64,000 nt of DNA from Deroplatys truncata (GCA_030765065.1 CM060976.1:58264539-58328538); one strand, 5' to 3'; counted from the stretch's first letter, positions 35,145-47,825 are shown. Program-made: numbers and translations. The notes: generated by a model from the letters alone, not told the origin.

Positions 35145-35478
35145 TCCTCCTCTCGTGTAAGACTTAAAAGCCAATGCCTAGGGCCAGACGCCTAGGAACA
35201 GGACTCTTTGGATCTGGGAGAGTGAATAACCAAGCTGGTTGATCAGCCCGATGACCGGGATGAAAGCGAGGAAGTAGATGATAGATGAAAGTGAGCGAGA
35301 TCAATGACAGGTGAAGATGAAGCACCGGTGGAATAAAATGGCGGAGGAAAGCGGAGAACCGGATAAAACCCGCCCAGACGCCGATATGTCCACCAAAAAT
35401 CCCACATGCGGGTATCTGGGACCGAACCTGGGCCGCTTTGATGAGAGGCGATCGGTCTAACCATTTCGTTTCATACCA
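35145..35478 (-). mobile_element. Diverged S1 SINE
   Basis: Minus-strand copy recognisable from the tail (CCTCCTCTCGTGTAAGACTT inverse), GATCAGCCCGATGACCGGGA, CGCCCAGACGCCG and the B-box region GGGACCGAACCTGGGCCGC. The head decays past 35460, where GGTCTAACCATTTCG should become CACTCGGCCACGGCGCC. No target duplication is seen. It is older than the copies at 2157 and 31458. Confidence 0.75.
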
Positions 35479-37107
35479 ACTATTGTTGCTTCGTTGCACC
35501 TTATAAATATACACCAGAGGCTATTCTCTGCTGGGAGAGCGCGAATCCACCAATCAGAGGGTTATGCACATCATTGACATTGTTTCTAAAAAAGTAGTAC
35601 GTGACCCAGTGGGAACTGCATGTGTTTCGAAGCTGCAAAGAATTATTATTAAACGCAATCATGGCTTTGAAGACATGAAACTGATTTGTTCGATACTATA
35701 CAGGAAAATCTGTGTCATTTATGGGCCGCAGTTATAGAATTATAGAGTATAGGATTCGGTCCCAGCTATAACCAAGCCAGCAACCAGTGTAACAAGTTTC
35801 GTTACCGACTGCAAGACGTTGCTACAGTTCTCACCAGGATGCGTGCGCTCATTCAGCATGGACTGCGCTGGGGTTGTGGCAATGTTACCAACGTCATCAC
35901 GTGATATCTGTGTGTGTGCCTCGAGCAAGAGCGTTCCTCCTAGAAGAAGTGAGGTGACTTTCTTCTCGGCTATGGACTAGTAAAGACTTCTCGGGCTCGG
36001 GGGAGGCGGCCATCTTCACATTTTTCAGCTTAGTCAAAACTATACATACATTTTTTTCGGTAGTATCTTAAATATTTCATTCTTATGTGTGGAGCGGCGA
36101 ACAATATTTATTGGACAGAGTTGATATTTATTTTGGAGCAAGAAATTGCGTTAAATTCTATTAAATCGCTAACATGGTGCAAGAAGAAGAGAACAAAGAA
36201 ATATTTAAAACGTAGCGACTGTAACTTTGTTAACGTTGCTAATATTTCATGTGAAAATATTTGATGTTATTCAGCTGATATAATATTAGTAGTTTTATTT
36301 TGGAGAAGGGTATTAATTACTTTCAAGTCATTTCTGTAAAACAAAACAAATTATTATGGGTGAATGCTTTCTATGGAATGCATTCTAGAATGAGCCCGGT
36401 GCATAACACTTTCTGTTAGTTATCTATTTGGGACTAAACTCTGGTAGCTGCGTATAATTGCTGTTGGGATTTAGCAACTATGATGGATTTGCAATTTGTA
36501 GCGGGCCTTGCAATGAATATATTTAATCTTGTTATTATAAATCGAAAACTAATTGCAACCTGTTGCAAATTAAACCTAAATACTACAGCATTAGCATCTA
36601 TAATATATACCTCCAATTACGTTACGTTCTGCAGAATCTGCTACATGATAACGGGTAATCAGTCATTCCAGAAACGTTTGGCATCGTATGCAGCTATCTG
36701 CAATGCAATGCGAGACAGTTATCTACAAACAAAGGAATTACTGAAATATATTCTGTATATTTTATGATGGTTAGAAATAAGGCGCACTTTGGTGAAATAA
36801 TGATCTAAATTAATGTTGCTAAAATAAGAACAGAAAATAAATTGGTGATAGCTTCATTAAGAAACCTGCCTTCAGGTATAAAGCCTAAATCAATGGTGTG
36901 TGGCCTAAAATAAGAAAACCAGAACATTACTGGTGTTAGTAATATGGCCCTCAAAGAAAACCTAAAAAAAGACCTATTTGAGAGTATAAAAAGCCTAAAA
37001 CAAAAGCTAAAAGGACCTATAAATCCGGGTACCAATATTAATTTAGAATTGCCGGACAGGGCTTTTAATCTCCCTTAAATGCAATAAACTAAATATATTG
37101 CACGACA
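35479..37107. other. Unassigned DNA with one orphan open frame
   Basis: No gene recognised. The plus frame at 36480-36767 (95 codons, N-terminal hydrophobic stretch) has no motif I know and could be chance. The patch near 35740-36010 has higher G+C and is also unassigned. Confidence 0.45.
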
Positions 37108-37545
37108 GGGATGGCACAGATGGTAACGTTGTAATCGGCATTGCGGAGGAACCGGGTTCAAATCCCGTGGACCGACTAACCTGTTTTTTTTTCGTGATTA
37201 CCCTTAATTACCAAGGTATATACCGATTCAATATTTAATGCCAAGACCCAGAGTTCCATCTTAGTCTAAAACAATAGTAAAAATATAAATATAAATTGAT
37301 GCTCTGCCATCTATCCACAGATTATGAAAGCTGATGGATGCACCCAATTGCCATCTGCCTAACATGTGTAAAAGCAGAGATACAGATGCCTAGCACTACG
37401 GTCTCTGTGGATACATGACAAAGTAAGATGATATGGTAAAGAGATGAAACCTAGAAGGTTAACTGTACACCAATCCAAGTGTGATGTGTCCACACAGATC
37501 CGACGTTCTATGACCTCGTAGTTAAAGTGACGTAAAATAATTTAA
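37108..37545 (+). mobile_element. tRNA-derived SINE, family S3
   Basis: The A-box-like GGCACAGATGGTAACG and B box GGGTTCAAATCCCGTGG begin the element; the body follows the 16158 copy (GCAGAGATACAGATGCCTAG, GTGGATACATGACAAAGTAA, GAAGGTTAACTGTAC, ACACAGATCCGACG) and ends GTAAAATAATTTAAA. It lacks the extra tandem piece of the other copy. It sits directly before repeat A copy 10. Confidence 0.82.
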
Positions 37546-37555
37546 ACCATCTGAT

Positions 37556-38349
37556 GTGGTATGTTCACATTATTTTCTCTAACCACTATCGTTTATTAGT
37601 AGGTATACAAACTATTGTTACTAAAGCTTATTTTTTATCTACTACATTTTAATCCAAATATTCCCTTGCAGAAATAGCTACATTACACATTTCATTATAA
37701 ATACAAAGGGAACAGCGACAGTCAAATGTTTAAGAACAGGGCGCTATATGCTTGCCTTAAAATTGCATACTGTTTTCATGCAATCGCGACAAGCAACTGA
37801 ATGTTGAAAGGACTTTAACAGAATGACGAAGAAATTAACAACTCGAACTTTTAATAACGAATGTCTCAGAAACGGTTATTCCACAAAAATCTTATTTTAA
37901 ATAAATGTATGTTTTAAAGAGATCTACATTTTGTGTGTTGTCTACTGCATATCGTTTACCTGCTATATAAGATTCCTTCCTAATGAAGAGGACCTCATAG
38001 GCTACTCCCCGAAAATTCAAGATATACATTTTAATTGCTATGTGACTATATTTGTAATACGATATTTTAATCAAAATCGTTAGAAAATGGTTTTTGAAAC
38101 TCCAAAAATTCCAAAAATGTTCCATGTCAAGAGAAGTTTGGTATTTATCACACTTCTCGTTTTTGAGTTATAGTGTACACAGACACGCAGGGAGGCAAAC
38201 ACAAAAACACACACACCGACATGTTTCCAAAATGCTCTATTTGGATTCGGTGGCCTCAAAACATGTATTTCCTGAAATCTAGATATATAATTTTTGAGTG
38301 CAATGCAATACTTCCACTACTTACTGTATGCAGTAAAGTAAGTAAAAAT
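37556..38349 (+). repeat. Repeat A copy 10, with an internal gap
   Basis: Starts CTGATGTGGTATGTTCAC and ends ACTTACTGTATGCAGTAAAG. The block after GTTCCATGTCAAGAG skips about 60 bp found in other copies and resumes at GAAGTTTGGTATTTATC. Subfamily 2 by AATGAAGAGGACCTCATAGG. Confidence 0.87.
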
Positions 38350-38867
38350 ATTAATGTATTACTTCCCTTAGTAACCAAAAGAGTCATAATGTAACCAGAA
38401 TAACTACAACAAAATTGGAGCTTCTTAATACTCATCTCATCGAAATTCTGAATAACACAGCTTGCAAGAAACATTAAGCTTTAAAATTTTGTTATGTTGC
38501 ATTTTTCACAAAAATTAAAGTGAGATATTTATATTGTATCACCGATCTCCATTACGACTCGTGCTAGATTCGACGGGGAAATACTTGAGCGAGAGGTGGG
38601 AATAGGCAGGTAGAAAGTGTAGCAGCTTGACATGCAATAAGCAAGGTAGTGTTCTGTTCTTGTCCCTACTACAGAAAGCAAATCATTAAATGATTAAACC
38701 ACTTTTTGTGCATGCTTTTCTTTCCTTTATTTAATATTTTTGTGAATGTTTCTAGATTTGAATTAGGTACAGCGAATACAGTTAGTAGTTATTCGTTAAG
38801 TATCTTTATTAATGTTTACTATTCCGAATCAAAACCTTCATTTTTAAATCATAATAGGATCTACATT
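38350..38867. other. Unassigned AT-rich DNA
   Basis: Nothing recognised between repeat A copies 10 and 11. Confidence 0.5.
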
Positions 38868-39748
38868 TTTATTTTCTCTACTACATATAGCAAATAGGAA
38901 ATATTGCGTTCCACCCAAAAATACGATACCGAGATTTCACCAGAAATACATGTTTTGAAGCCCCCTAAATCCAAATAAATAATTTTTGGAAACGTGTCTG
39001 TGTGTGTTTGTCTGTCTTCCTGTCTGTGTGTCTATGAACACCAAAAACAAAAACATAAAGTCGGATAGATACCAAACTTGGTATTTACGTTCAAATACCT
39101 TCCAAAGATGCTACACGAAGATTTTCAACAAAATCCCCCACCCCAAACTACTCTTGACATGGACATGTTTCGAAAATTTTGATTTTATAAAAAATGCCTC
39201 CAAGGATTTTGATTAAATACCATATATGAAAGATATTTACTTGGAAAATAAAATTTATATCTTGAATTTTCAAGGAATAGGCTTTTAGTACTCTTCATTT
39301 GGAAGGAATTTTGTACAATCTTGTATAACTGTTAAACGTTAGTGACAGAGGAATACGTACTAGACAAAAAAATGTAGATTCTTTAAAACACACAATTTAT
39401 TTAAAATAACCTTTTTGTGACGTAAGCACTTTCTGAGATATCCGTTGCTAAATGTTCGAATTGCTCATTTCTTGGTCATTCTCTTTAAGTTCTTGTCTAC
39501 ATTCAGTTGTTTTTCGCGTTTGCATGGAAACAGTATGAAATTTTCAGGCCAGCAAAAAGCGTCCAGTTCTTAAATATCTGACTGTCGCTGTTCCCTTTGC
39601 ATCAATAACGAAGCGTGTAATGCAGCTATTTCTGCAAAGGTTTATTTGGATTAAATTGTAATGGATAGAAAAATAAACTTGAGTAAAAATAATCTCTATA
39701 CGCACTAATAAACGTAGAATGTAGAGAAAGTTATGTGAATGCATCACA
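38868..39748 (-). repeat. Repeat A copy 11, full length
   Basis: Minus orientation, from TTTTCTCTACTACATATAGC at the low end to TGTAGAGAAAGTTATGTGAA at the high end. CGATACCGAGATTTCACCAG, TGTGTGTGTTTGTCTGTC, CGGATAGATACCAAACTTGG and GGAATTTTGTACAATCTTG are in order. It supplies the undisturbed version of the site where the Tc1 element inserted in copy 4. Subfamily 2. Confidence 0.9.
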
Positions 39749-39828
39749 TACGATATTCATAGTTCGGTAATGGCTATATCAGTTTTAACTTTGAAAGGGA
39801 ATCGTGGACAATAACAAAAAAAATCTGA

Positions 39829-40658
39829 TGTGTTACACTCACATAACTTTCTCTACTCTTGTACAAACTATTTTTACAAACGCTTGTTCTCCATATGCTT
39901 CATGTTAATCGAGATATCGAGATGTTAATCTTATTGATAATTTTCTTGTAAATGCAAGGGGAATTGGTAGGCTTTAAGCGATAGTCACATATTTTAAGAG
40001 CTGGTTGCTATGTGGAGTATTCCATTCTCTTTACCTTACCAGGACAAAAAAAAGTAACGAATTCCTATTTGAGAAAAAGTACAGGTATTGAAAAATATCT
40101 CGAAAATGGTTCACTCAACAACAAAATAATTATATGACATAAATTGTGTATTTTAACGCGATCTGCAATTTTTGTGTAGTAAAATTTTGTCTATATCTTA
40201 TGGTTTACCAGTTATGCAAAAGTCGTTCACAATGAAGAATACTTTTGGAGACATTCCCAGAAAATTCAAGATATACATTTTATTTGTCTCATGAAACTAT
40301 CTTAAATATATGATATTTTAATCAAAATCGTTAGTCATTTTGAGAAAATTAAAATCTTCGAAAAATGTTCCATGTAAAGCGTAATCTGGGGTAGGGGATT
40401 TTCTTGAAAACCTTCGTGTCGCATCTCTGGAAGATACTGAACCTAAATAACAAGTTTGATGTTTATCCGACTGTTCGTTTCTGAGTTATGCTGTTCACAG
40501 ACAGACACACAGACAGGCACACGCAAGGTAATATTTCCAAAAATGCTTTTTTTTAATTCAGGGGTCTCAAAACATGTATTTCCGGTGAAATCTCGGTATC
40601 GAATTTTTGAGTGGAATACAATACTTCCCCTACTTACTATACGTAGTAGAGAAAGTAA
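39829..40658 (+). repeat. Repeat A copy 12, full length
   Basis: Starts TCTGATGTGTTACACTCAC and ends TACTATACGTAGTAGAGAAA. It is head-to-head with copy 11, 80 bp away, so the two could pair as a long imperfect hairpin. The blocks GGTTTACCAGTTATGCAAAA, TTCCATGTAAAGCG and TATTTCCGGTGAAATCTCGG are clear. Subfamily 1. Confidence 0.92.
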
Positions 40659-40664
40659 AAAGGA

Positions 40665-40975
40665 GCAACAAAATATGCAGACTGCAGAGATGAACTTTTT
40701 AAGAAAAATAAAAATGTTGTGCTATACTGGATTAAGTACGAAACGAAGAAATAAAGAGTAGAGTTAAAATATTTTCCATTAATGAACGAGTACAAAAAAG
40801 TATACATCGATGGGTACAACACATTAAAAAATGGGAAATAAAAAAACAGTGAAACAAATAATAAAATACAAACCAGAAGGAAGACTAGAAACCAGAAGAT
40901 CAAGTAAAAGATGGCTCGAGTGAAGAAGGAACAGGCTGCAAGCATAATCCTTGATAGTGCAGAAGAAGAAGTTTA
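40665..40975 (+). pseudogene. Non-LTR retrotransposon C-terminal fragment (RTE-like)
   Basis: Three frames in succession carry pieces of a LINE C-terminus: MQTAEMNFLRKI then STKRRNKE (frame from 40676), FSINERVQKSIHRWVQHIKK, and YKPEGRLETRRSSKRWLE near the end. The order Q-x-A-E-M-x-F-L-R, ...RRN..., ...RW..HI, ...KP.GRR..GRP.KRW is that of the C-terminus common in insect LINEs, RTE-like by memory of the family. The 3' end is GAAGAAGAAG rich. It abuts repeat A copy 12 directly. Confidence 0.7.
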
Positions 40976-41021
40976 AGCTTTTAAGGCATCATTTTGAAAT
41001 TAGGCATATTCTGCATTCTTC

Positions 41022-41650
41022 TTCGGATTATCCTCCTCTCTGGAGCACTTACCCCCACAAGGACTTTGTCATCCTCCGTGGTCTAGAGGTACCATACTAG
41101 CTTCTTTTCCCGAAGTCGCGGGTTAAAACCCGACAGAGGGCGATGGATTATTTTCGGGCGTAAAAATCCTTAGCATGGCTTCCTTCAGAGGGGAAGTAAA
41201 GCCAGTGGTCCAGCATCGTAGATTTACAGCATGTAAAAGAACCTCAAGCCTGATAAAGAGGCCTATGTGCAAAATTTCAGGTCTTTCACACCCAATATAG
41301 TACGGAATGTTAAGAACCATAGTATTAAGGAGCGTCCATAAATAAAACTTAATTTAATTTCCCCCAAGGACTTACAAGCCAATGCTTTGTGTCAGTAGGC
41401 TGTCGAGGAGCAAGCAAACTCTGATCATAGCATATCCAGGATGGCTGATCAGCCCGATGCCTGATATGGCGGTGAGGAGGAAAGAAATGAAATGTAGTAA
41501 TGAAAGGGATGATAGGAAAATTTGCGGATGAAATTTGTCAATCCAGCATTCGCCTAGTGACGAGAAAACCGCAAAAAAACGTTTGTCAGATTGGTCGGCC
41601 CCGGGGATTTCACGAATATCGGTCACAGACGTTGCCGACTGAACCATCCC
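41022..41650 (-). mobile_element. Chimeric SINE: S1 tail with a different tRNA head, split by S2
   Basis: Minus strand: the body from about 41360 to 41500 and the tail at 41022-41066 match S1 (GGCATCGGGCTGATCAGCC, TCCTGGATATGC, GGAGGATAATCC end). The head at about 41575-41650 does not match the S1 head; it reads GTTCAGTCGGCAACGTCTG and GAAATCCCCGGGGCCGACC, like the heads of S3 and S7. An S2 element sits inside the tail at 41067-41360. Confidence 0.7.
41067..41360 (+). mobile_element. tRNA-derived SINE, family S2, with target duplication
   Basis: Starts TCCTCCGTGGTCTAGAGG, a tRNA-like A box, and has B-box-like CGGGTTAAAACCCGAC, then GAGGGCGATGGAT and TTCGGGCGTAAAAATCC, ending GAGCGTCCATAAATAAAACT and AATTTAATTT. 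It is flanked by CCCCACAAGGACTT (left, to 41066) and CCCCAAGGACTT (from 41362), an imperfect duplication of the S1 tail. Confidence 0.88.
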
Positions 41651-42804
41651 GAAAGTCGTTAGTTGAAATATTTTCAATTACAATAGGTAGAAATCTGTGA
41701 TTTGCACCGCAGATTTCTGAACAATGTCCATTCTGCATTCTTACTATTGGCATATACACTTTGCTATATGATAGGGTTTTGTTTTTAGAAATGGATATTT
41801 AAAATTGAGTGTTAAATTACTGTAGAATTTTGAGATAAGTACTATTTACATAAATATTTTTATTTTTTACACTTTATTCACAGATTAGTATAAATAAACA
41901 CAACTTATAATTCTGAACTCCTACAGATGACTTTTCTCTACACTGTGACCGTTGTAAATGTATCGGTAATTTAAAATCATTTGTATTACTTTGTTTCTAA
42001 ACTATATATCCGTATATATACGTAACAGAATATTATTTTTTTCTCTAAATGTATGTATATATGGTTTATTTCACTAAACTAACCTCCACTAAAGATAATT
42101 AAAACACAAGTCACTGAAAGGCATAGGACCTGACTCCATCAGCCTTGTGCCCGTGGTTTACCCATTCCATCACATTCTGAATTCCCTTCACAGCACACAC
42201 AGATCGCCACGAATAGATAGGTTTATTAATGTGCAGTGGAGCGCATGAACTTCAAACGCACTTTTTCGATGTACATTTCTAGAACGAATTTTCTAGTGAG
42301 GTAGGAGTCTCGCATTTGCGCCTGGTTGAATTCGTTTTGAGTTCCTACTAATTTCTAGTCCACTTGTCAAAAGCCGCGGTAACGAGATTACTCTCTTTTG
42401 TTATATGTTATACCTAAAAATAGTTATCAATTTGATCACCAGATTAGTTGATGAATTTCATTAGTTAATTAAAATGATATAAAAAGATTGAAAACTCATT
42501 AAATAATATTTGAAGTAAAAATGGTTATAAACTCAAGGAATTAATGAACCTGTCCTAATTAATTTGATAATGTAATAATCTTGTTTATGCAAAAGTCATT
42601 TCTAGAGCAGTTCTAGAATCTACATCACAAGCATATTCAAAATATATGGGGAAATATCGGATTTATCTTCAATGAAATGATTGACGGTCACCGGTCTTAA
42701 AGAAGATATGGGGTTTAATAGCTTCGCTCTGCGGAAGCCTAGGTCACGTATGTCGAGATAGCGCCTTTGCAGTTAAGTCTAACGTTATTTGACATGGTGT
42801 GCAG
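41651..42804. other. Unassigned AT-rich DNA
   Basis: No gene recognised. 42110-42330 is richer in G+C and unassigned. Confidence 0.5.
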
Positions 42805-43330
42805 TGTGATTAGTATAGGATAGGTCTAGAAGTGGAGGGGAACTTAGCAACTCGACTTACGCAGATCTTTTGTACCTTGGCCACTGACCGCCCCCGAGAG
42901 GTAGGGATGAGGTGAGAGGACATCGAGGGCGGTCGGGCCAGGAGGCACAACATGCAGAGGACAGGGTCCCTACTATTTACAGATTTGAACTCCCTAGCAG
43001 TTCCTCTCCTCCTTGTGGGTTTACACATCACCTGGGCTACCCGGACCCAGAGACCGCTCGCAGCCTGGAGGACAAAGCTTTACTTAGAGCATCCTTTTCC
43101 CTGCCATGCACACGAGACCTCCGCCAACACTTGCAAACCTAAAAGAGACCAAGCAGATGAAAGATGAAGTGAAACGAGAATTGAGATGAAATGGAGGGAC
43201 AGGAAATTCGGGGATGTTCGTCCAGCAAACCGGGGAAGTCCCGAAAAATCTCATGCGTCAGGAAGATCGGCCAAGGGAATCTAACCCACGACCTGCCAAA
43301 TGCGAGCCACAGCTAGCCCGCTCGGTGCAG
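42805..43330 (-). mobile_element. Long GC-rich SINE-like element, family S7
   Basis: Minus strand: the head near 43330 is tRNA-like (CGAGCGGGCTAGCTGTGG, then GGTCGTGGGTTAGATTCCC). The body includes TTTTTCGGGACTTCCCCGG, GTAGGGACCCTGTCCTCTGC and CCTCATCCCTACCTCTCGGG. The last two motifs recur, altered, in the element at 50935-51590. It stands out as much richer in G+C than flanking DNA. Plus-strand frames of 70-76 codons across it are not genes. Confidence 0.65.
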
Positions 43331-46139
43331 TGAGATGAGTGATACTGATCTGTAAATTTTTCAAAACCCAAAGTAATGTACTGATTTTTTTTGCTAAGCG
43401 TATATTAAGTACATAGATTATGTACTTTAAAATACAAATTAATACTCATTTATAAATATGCTTCTTATTATAAAATGTTCATAAATTTTAAAGGAAATTT
43501 TAAACCTATGTTCCTTATTGAACTAGAAAATAAGTTTGCTAGGAAGTATAACTTAAAAATGCATTGATTTTTAATAGATAACTTTTGTTCAATTGCGAGT
43601 TTCGGCTTTTGCATAAATACGATATACTTAAGAAACCTGGGTGAGCTTGGTGCGTAACGCATTTACCTTATATTAAAAATACATACGTTTCAGGTAGCGT
43701 GTATTTGGGAAACTATTTCAGAAGTTTCACTATAATAATTAGGGACGACACTGTCTCATTTTGACTCGCGATTTACTGGTCCTGGAGTATAGAGTCCCTG
43801 TATTTACTAGTAGATAAGAGCAGTCCATCGACAGCTCGTTCTCCGACGCAGCACAAACAGGTTGCCTTTTCCTTTCATGGTGTAGTATATTTGAACCCAT
43901 GGCCTCCGTGATGCCAATATAGGGAAGTAACCACCAAACTAATGCATGCCTGCACAGGGAAAAAGTGCGGCCTTGCTAATAATTTAAGAATTATATCGTA
44001 AGGAGTATTTTAAATTTTGAGAAATGCATAAAATACCTATTAGAACCTACAAACTCGTACTGAAAATCTCGTTCGTATCAACTAGCCTGAAGCTCTGCTT
44101 ATAACTTTTTCATAAAACACTATACGGTTTTACTTAGAATGCATAACTTACAAACTGATGAAGAGGTTTTCACCAAATTTTGCTGATATATTTCAAGAAA
44201 TTTCGAAGAAATGTAAATGCGATATCACATCCTCCGCTTTGGGTCACTTCAATCGTCACATAAGTTCCCTTTTTCAATCTGATATTAAATATATTTACTG
44301 AAGGCCTTTCTAGAGAATCAAATACAATAAGTTACAAAGACAAAATTGTAACTTTTGACCATTTTAACCAATTTTTACCGATCATCATGTGACGTTGGCT
44401 GTTGATTTTGTTTATTGTGTTTTAGTTTTGCTTAAAGATAATCTCAGATGGAGGGTAATCTTGAATTTATGTATAAATTCCCTGGTGTCACCACTCCTAA
44501 AAAATCCACATTTACTTGTAAGTTGTTAGGAAAATGTAAAACGAGTTGATCAGTGTTAGACAAAAGGAATGAGACAGTCGACGTCTCTAAATAAGGAGAT
44601 ATTATACGAGAAACGGTCCGCATAAGAAAGAAGTCAAAGAAAATCGATATTTAGCAATGTGCTTTTATTTACAAAATAATTAAATAACGTGCTCCCTCTG
44701 CATGATTATTATAATAATTATCGTTTGGGAATTTTTAAACATAAAGTTTATACAGAAAATCTCTACATGCTCGACGAATTACAAGACACAATTGATTTTT
44801 CAATATTGCGGCTGTAAAATCTCGTCCAATGTTAAACAATGTGTTCAACAGGTGCCAGACTTGTATAGAGGTAGGGGAAATTTTTCGAACAAAAGGTAAG
44901 CGTAACATACTAATAGCGTTTCGCATGCTATTATCTCTAGGGGAGAAATGGTGGACTACTGCACGAACAGATTGGTATAGTATTGCCGCGGGAGCGGTGG
45001 GCACCAGATGCGTCATTCAGAAGATATCCGATATTAGATTAGAATTATAACTCGGTTGAAGCTGGAATAATGAGAGATGTCTAGATCGAATCGCAATAGG
45101 AGATATAGAGTAAACATCAACCTTTTCGTAACACTCTTGTTTTCATTTTAGACCAGGAATATATAGTTATACCTCTACAGAAAAAAAAACTTTTACAGAT
45201 AACTATTAAACAAAGTCTTGTGAATATACCAGTTACTTTTTTTTAGATACGAGTATTAACAAATATTTTAGAAGCTTCAAGCTGTAGGAGCAGTATATCA
45301 GTTCTTTAGAACAGTGCATGCGTTATACTATTATCTTAGTCAGGTGCTGTTTTAAGGTTGTTTTAATTGTTATTGTTTAACTCAGTGGATACGTGCGCTC
45401 TTACTCTTGCTACGAAGGTCTGCTCTTGCCTGCTGACTGACCATCTCTTCAATTGTGCACATTGTTCTTCTAGTAAGCCGCGACTTCTGTGCTATTTTGG
45501 CTTTCTGGAAGCACAAGAATATAGTGAATGGCGCCAGCGAGTATTGACCTGAAAGTTGGTTGAAAAATTCTTAGATAAGCATGCTAGATGATATTTTGCT
45601 TTTGTGTGCTGTTTTTGGTATTGTAGTGGTTTAATAACGTAAAAGTTTCACAATTTTAACATTGGGAAAATCATAACCACCTAATAAAATTTAATGAAGC
45701 AACGACAAAGCGGACGAATATGAAGATTTCATAACCCCCCCCTACATTTCAGCAATTTAAACACTACGTTTTTAATTAAAAAACATATGAGTGGAGTAAT
45801 GTCCGCAGTTACTCTGGAAAGAAGTTTTTTCCTTTTAGTAGGCATTAGTAATGAAGCTGATTGTAGCATACAGAAATTAGAGCAAAACGTGTTTCCATTA
45901 AGGTTATTAAAGGTTTTGAAAGACAAAAACTCACTACATTTAGCTATGGATTAAAATAAACATTACCCAAAGGGTTTGATGCTGACTTCACTGCACACAT
46001 CTAAAGTATTTAATAAAATGCTAATTAAAGAAATAAATTTATTATACATATCGCAATGTTATAAAAATAATACGACTATATTTCGCTATGTCTTCTGTTT
46101 GCTTAGAATTTGGCATAACAATGATTGCAAGGTAGCCCT
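43331..46139. other. Unassigned DNA
   Basis: No gene recognised. A weak tRNA-like head lies on the minus strand at about 43870-43960 (GTTTGGTGGTTACTTCCC, GGGTTCAAATA) but has no recognisable body. The overlapping open frames at 44702-45050 carry no motif. Confidence 0.45.
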
Positions 46140-46450
46140 GTAATGGGTACTCATTTCAGTGCATTTCATTATGGGAGGGGTTGTGACCCCTTCAGTTCCC
46201 GTAGTGGGAGAGCTGCGCACCCATAGCACTCGAGGTACCTCTGACGTTACCAGAAGTACGTTAGGCGGAACATCTGAGCCCCTGCGAAAGGGGACCTATT
46301 CGGATTGGGTTGGTCTCAACGGGGCATGGTTCCCAAAATCCATGGGAAATTGGATATGTCTGGACGGTAATGCTTAGACGGGGTTGTAATATCCAGGTCT
46401 GGAATCGAAATTACTGGCTGTCTTTATAGCCTATGCCAGTCAGGGGGGAA
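46140..46450. other. Local GC-rich island, unassigned
   Basis: The block is clearly richer in G+C than its surroundings, with phrases such as GGGAGAGCTGCGCACCC and GAGCCCCTGCGAAAGGGG. A 72-codon plus frame lies at 46159-46377, without a motif I know. It may be a diverged SINE or a fragment of a coding sequence; neither is shown. Confidence 0.4.
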
Positions 46451-46564
46451 ATGTATCTTCAGTGATGAAAGAATTTTTAAAACAGGTTGAGAGGTCTTTG
46501 ATATTATCACACGCACGGCTCAGGCAGGATTTTCTCTCTTTATATTAGCTGGTATAGTTAAATG

Positions 46565-46800
46565 AGAAAGCAAAGAGTATGGTAATATTTGAAAACAGAC
46601 ATCTACAACTCCAGCTAAATAATATTAGAGTAAAACAGATACTTAAAGGTTCAAGATTAGCGGGAAAATCCAGAATAAGATGGAAGAACATATTGCTTAA
46701 ACTGTCAGGTAGAAGACAGTGAAATATGAAATTAAAACTTAGCTGCTATAATTAAACAGTGGAAAGAAGCATATAAGCGAAGAGAGGTTTTCCTTAATTG
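46565..46800 (+). pseudogene. Possible LINE C-terminal remnant
   Basis: One frame gives GSRLAGKSRIRWKNI, then a break and KQWKEAYKRRE. This resembles the G-R-x-x-G-K-x-R-x-R-W segment and the ...W+... tail of LINE C-termini. The match is short and frames are broken, so this is a tentative call. Confidence 0.35.
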
Positions 46801-47761
46801 CGTTCCTGTGGTGAGTGGTAGCTCATTGTAAGAAAATGAAATACAGTCCGTATTTGGTATTCCGGTCCTGAATCAACTTTTTCGATAACATACTTATTAG
46901 CTTATTTTATGTTTTAGTAACCAAAGAGGGAATTCTTTAGTAGCTCCTACTCTGTGTTCGTAATCACAGTAGTGTTTGTTCTATTTCTATAAAAGCCTTC
47001 CCCTTCCCAAGGTTTCAACGTAATTTTCACTTCGATGTTCTTTTCAGTTTGGTACATAATCTTAAAGAAATGTTTTCGGTGCTGTTAGGCGTTCCTAATT
47101 ACTTTTAATCTCTTACTGACATTCCCTTCTGTGCCCACAAAATTTGTTTTAATATCCTTTGAATGCACGTTGCTCCACTCGCTTACGTTTTGCATGCACA
47201 AGTCAGAAAGCGTCTACCGTCCCATGGTTTTATCCAGTTGACTTCATTCCTTATTTAACACGGTGTTTAGCTGGAAGGGAATCTGGCGCAAGTCCAACTT
47301 GTTCCTCCAGATAGGTGCCGTCTATATCTCGGCGCCTTCCCCATTCCCTTTTGTAGTATATTATTCCATTCATTATTTCACTGCTAGCCTTCCCTATCTA
47401 ACCCTCATGTAGCCCCTAATATATAGACCACACATCTTACACGAGTCGTTTGCAGCACACACCCGCCAGCTCGTTAGCGGCGAGGATGAATGTCGCTGTC
47501 ATCGGGGAAGCGTAGTTAGGAAACCTAGTCGGCGACACATGTTTAGAATTTAGATGAAGCCCATCACCGTGCGCAAGTCATATTCTTCTGTAATTAAGTA
47601 GAAGTCATTATACTGTTGCGATAAGCTGGCGTCAGTCAGCTCCGGATGGAAATTAGAACCGCGTAAGCTTTAAGGATGTGTTTTGGAATAACAATACAGG
47701 AAACATTAATATTGTTCTACACATTTTGATTTGAAATCTAAAGAATGCCTAGATGGGTACG

Positions 47762-47762
<1 letters not shown>
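46801..47762. other. Unassigned DNA
   Basis: No gene recognised. Confidence 0.5.

Positions 47763-47825
<63 letters not shown>
47763..47825. repeat. (ATT)n microsatellite
   Basis: About 21 perfect ATT units. Confidence 0.97.

Noticed and set aside
36480..36767. A 95-codon open frame as a small host gene
   Set aside because: No recognisable domain, start context or splice evidence, and a frame of this length is not rare in AT-rich DNA. It is mentioned in the region entry only.
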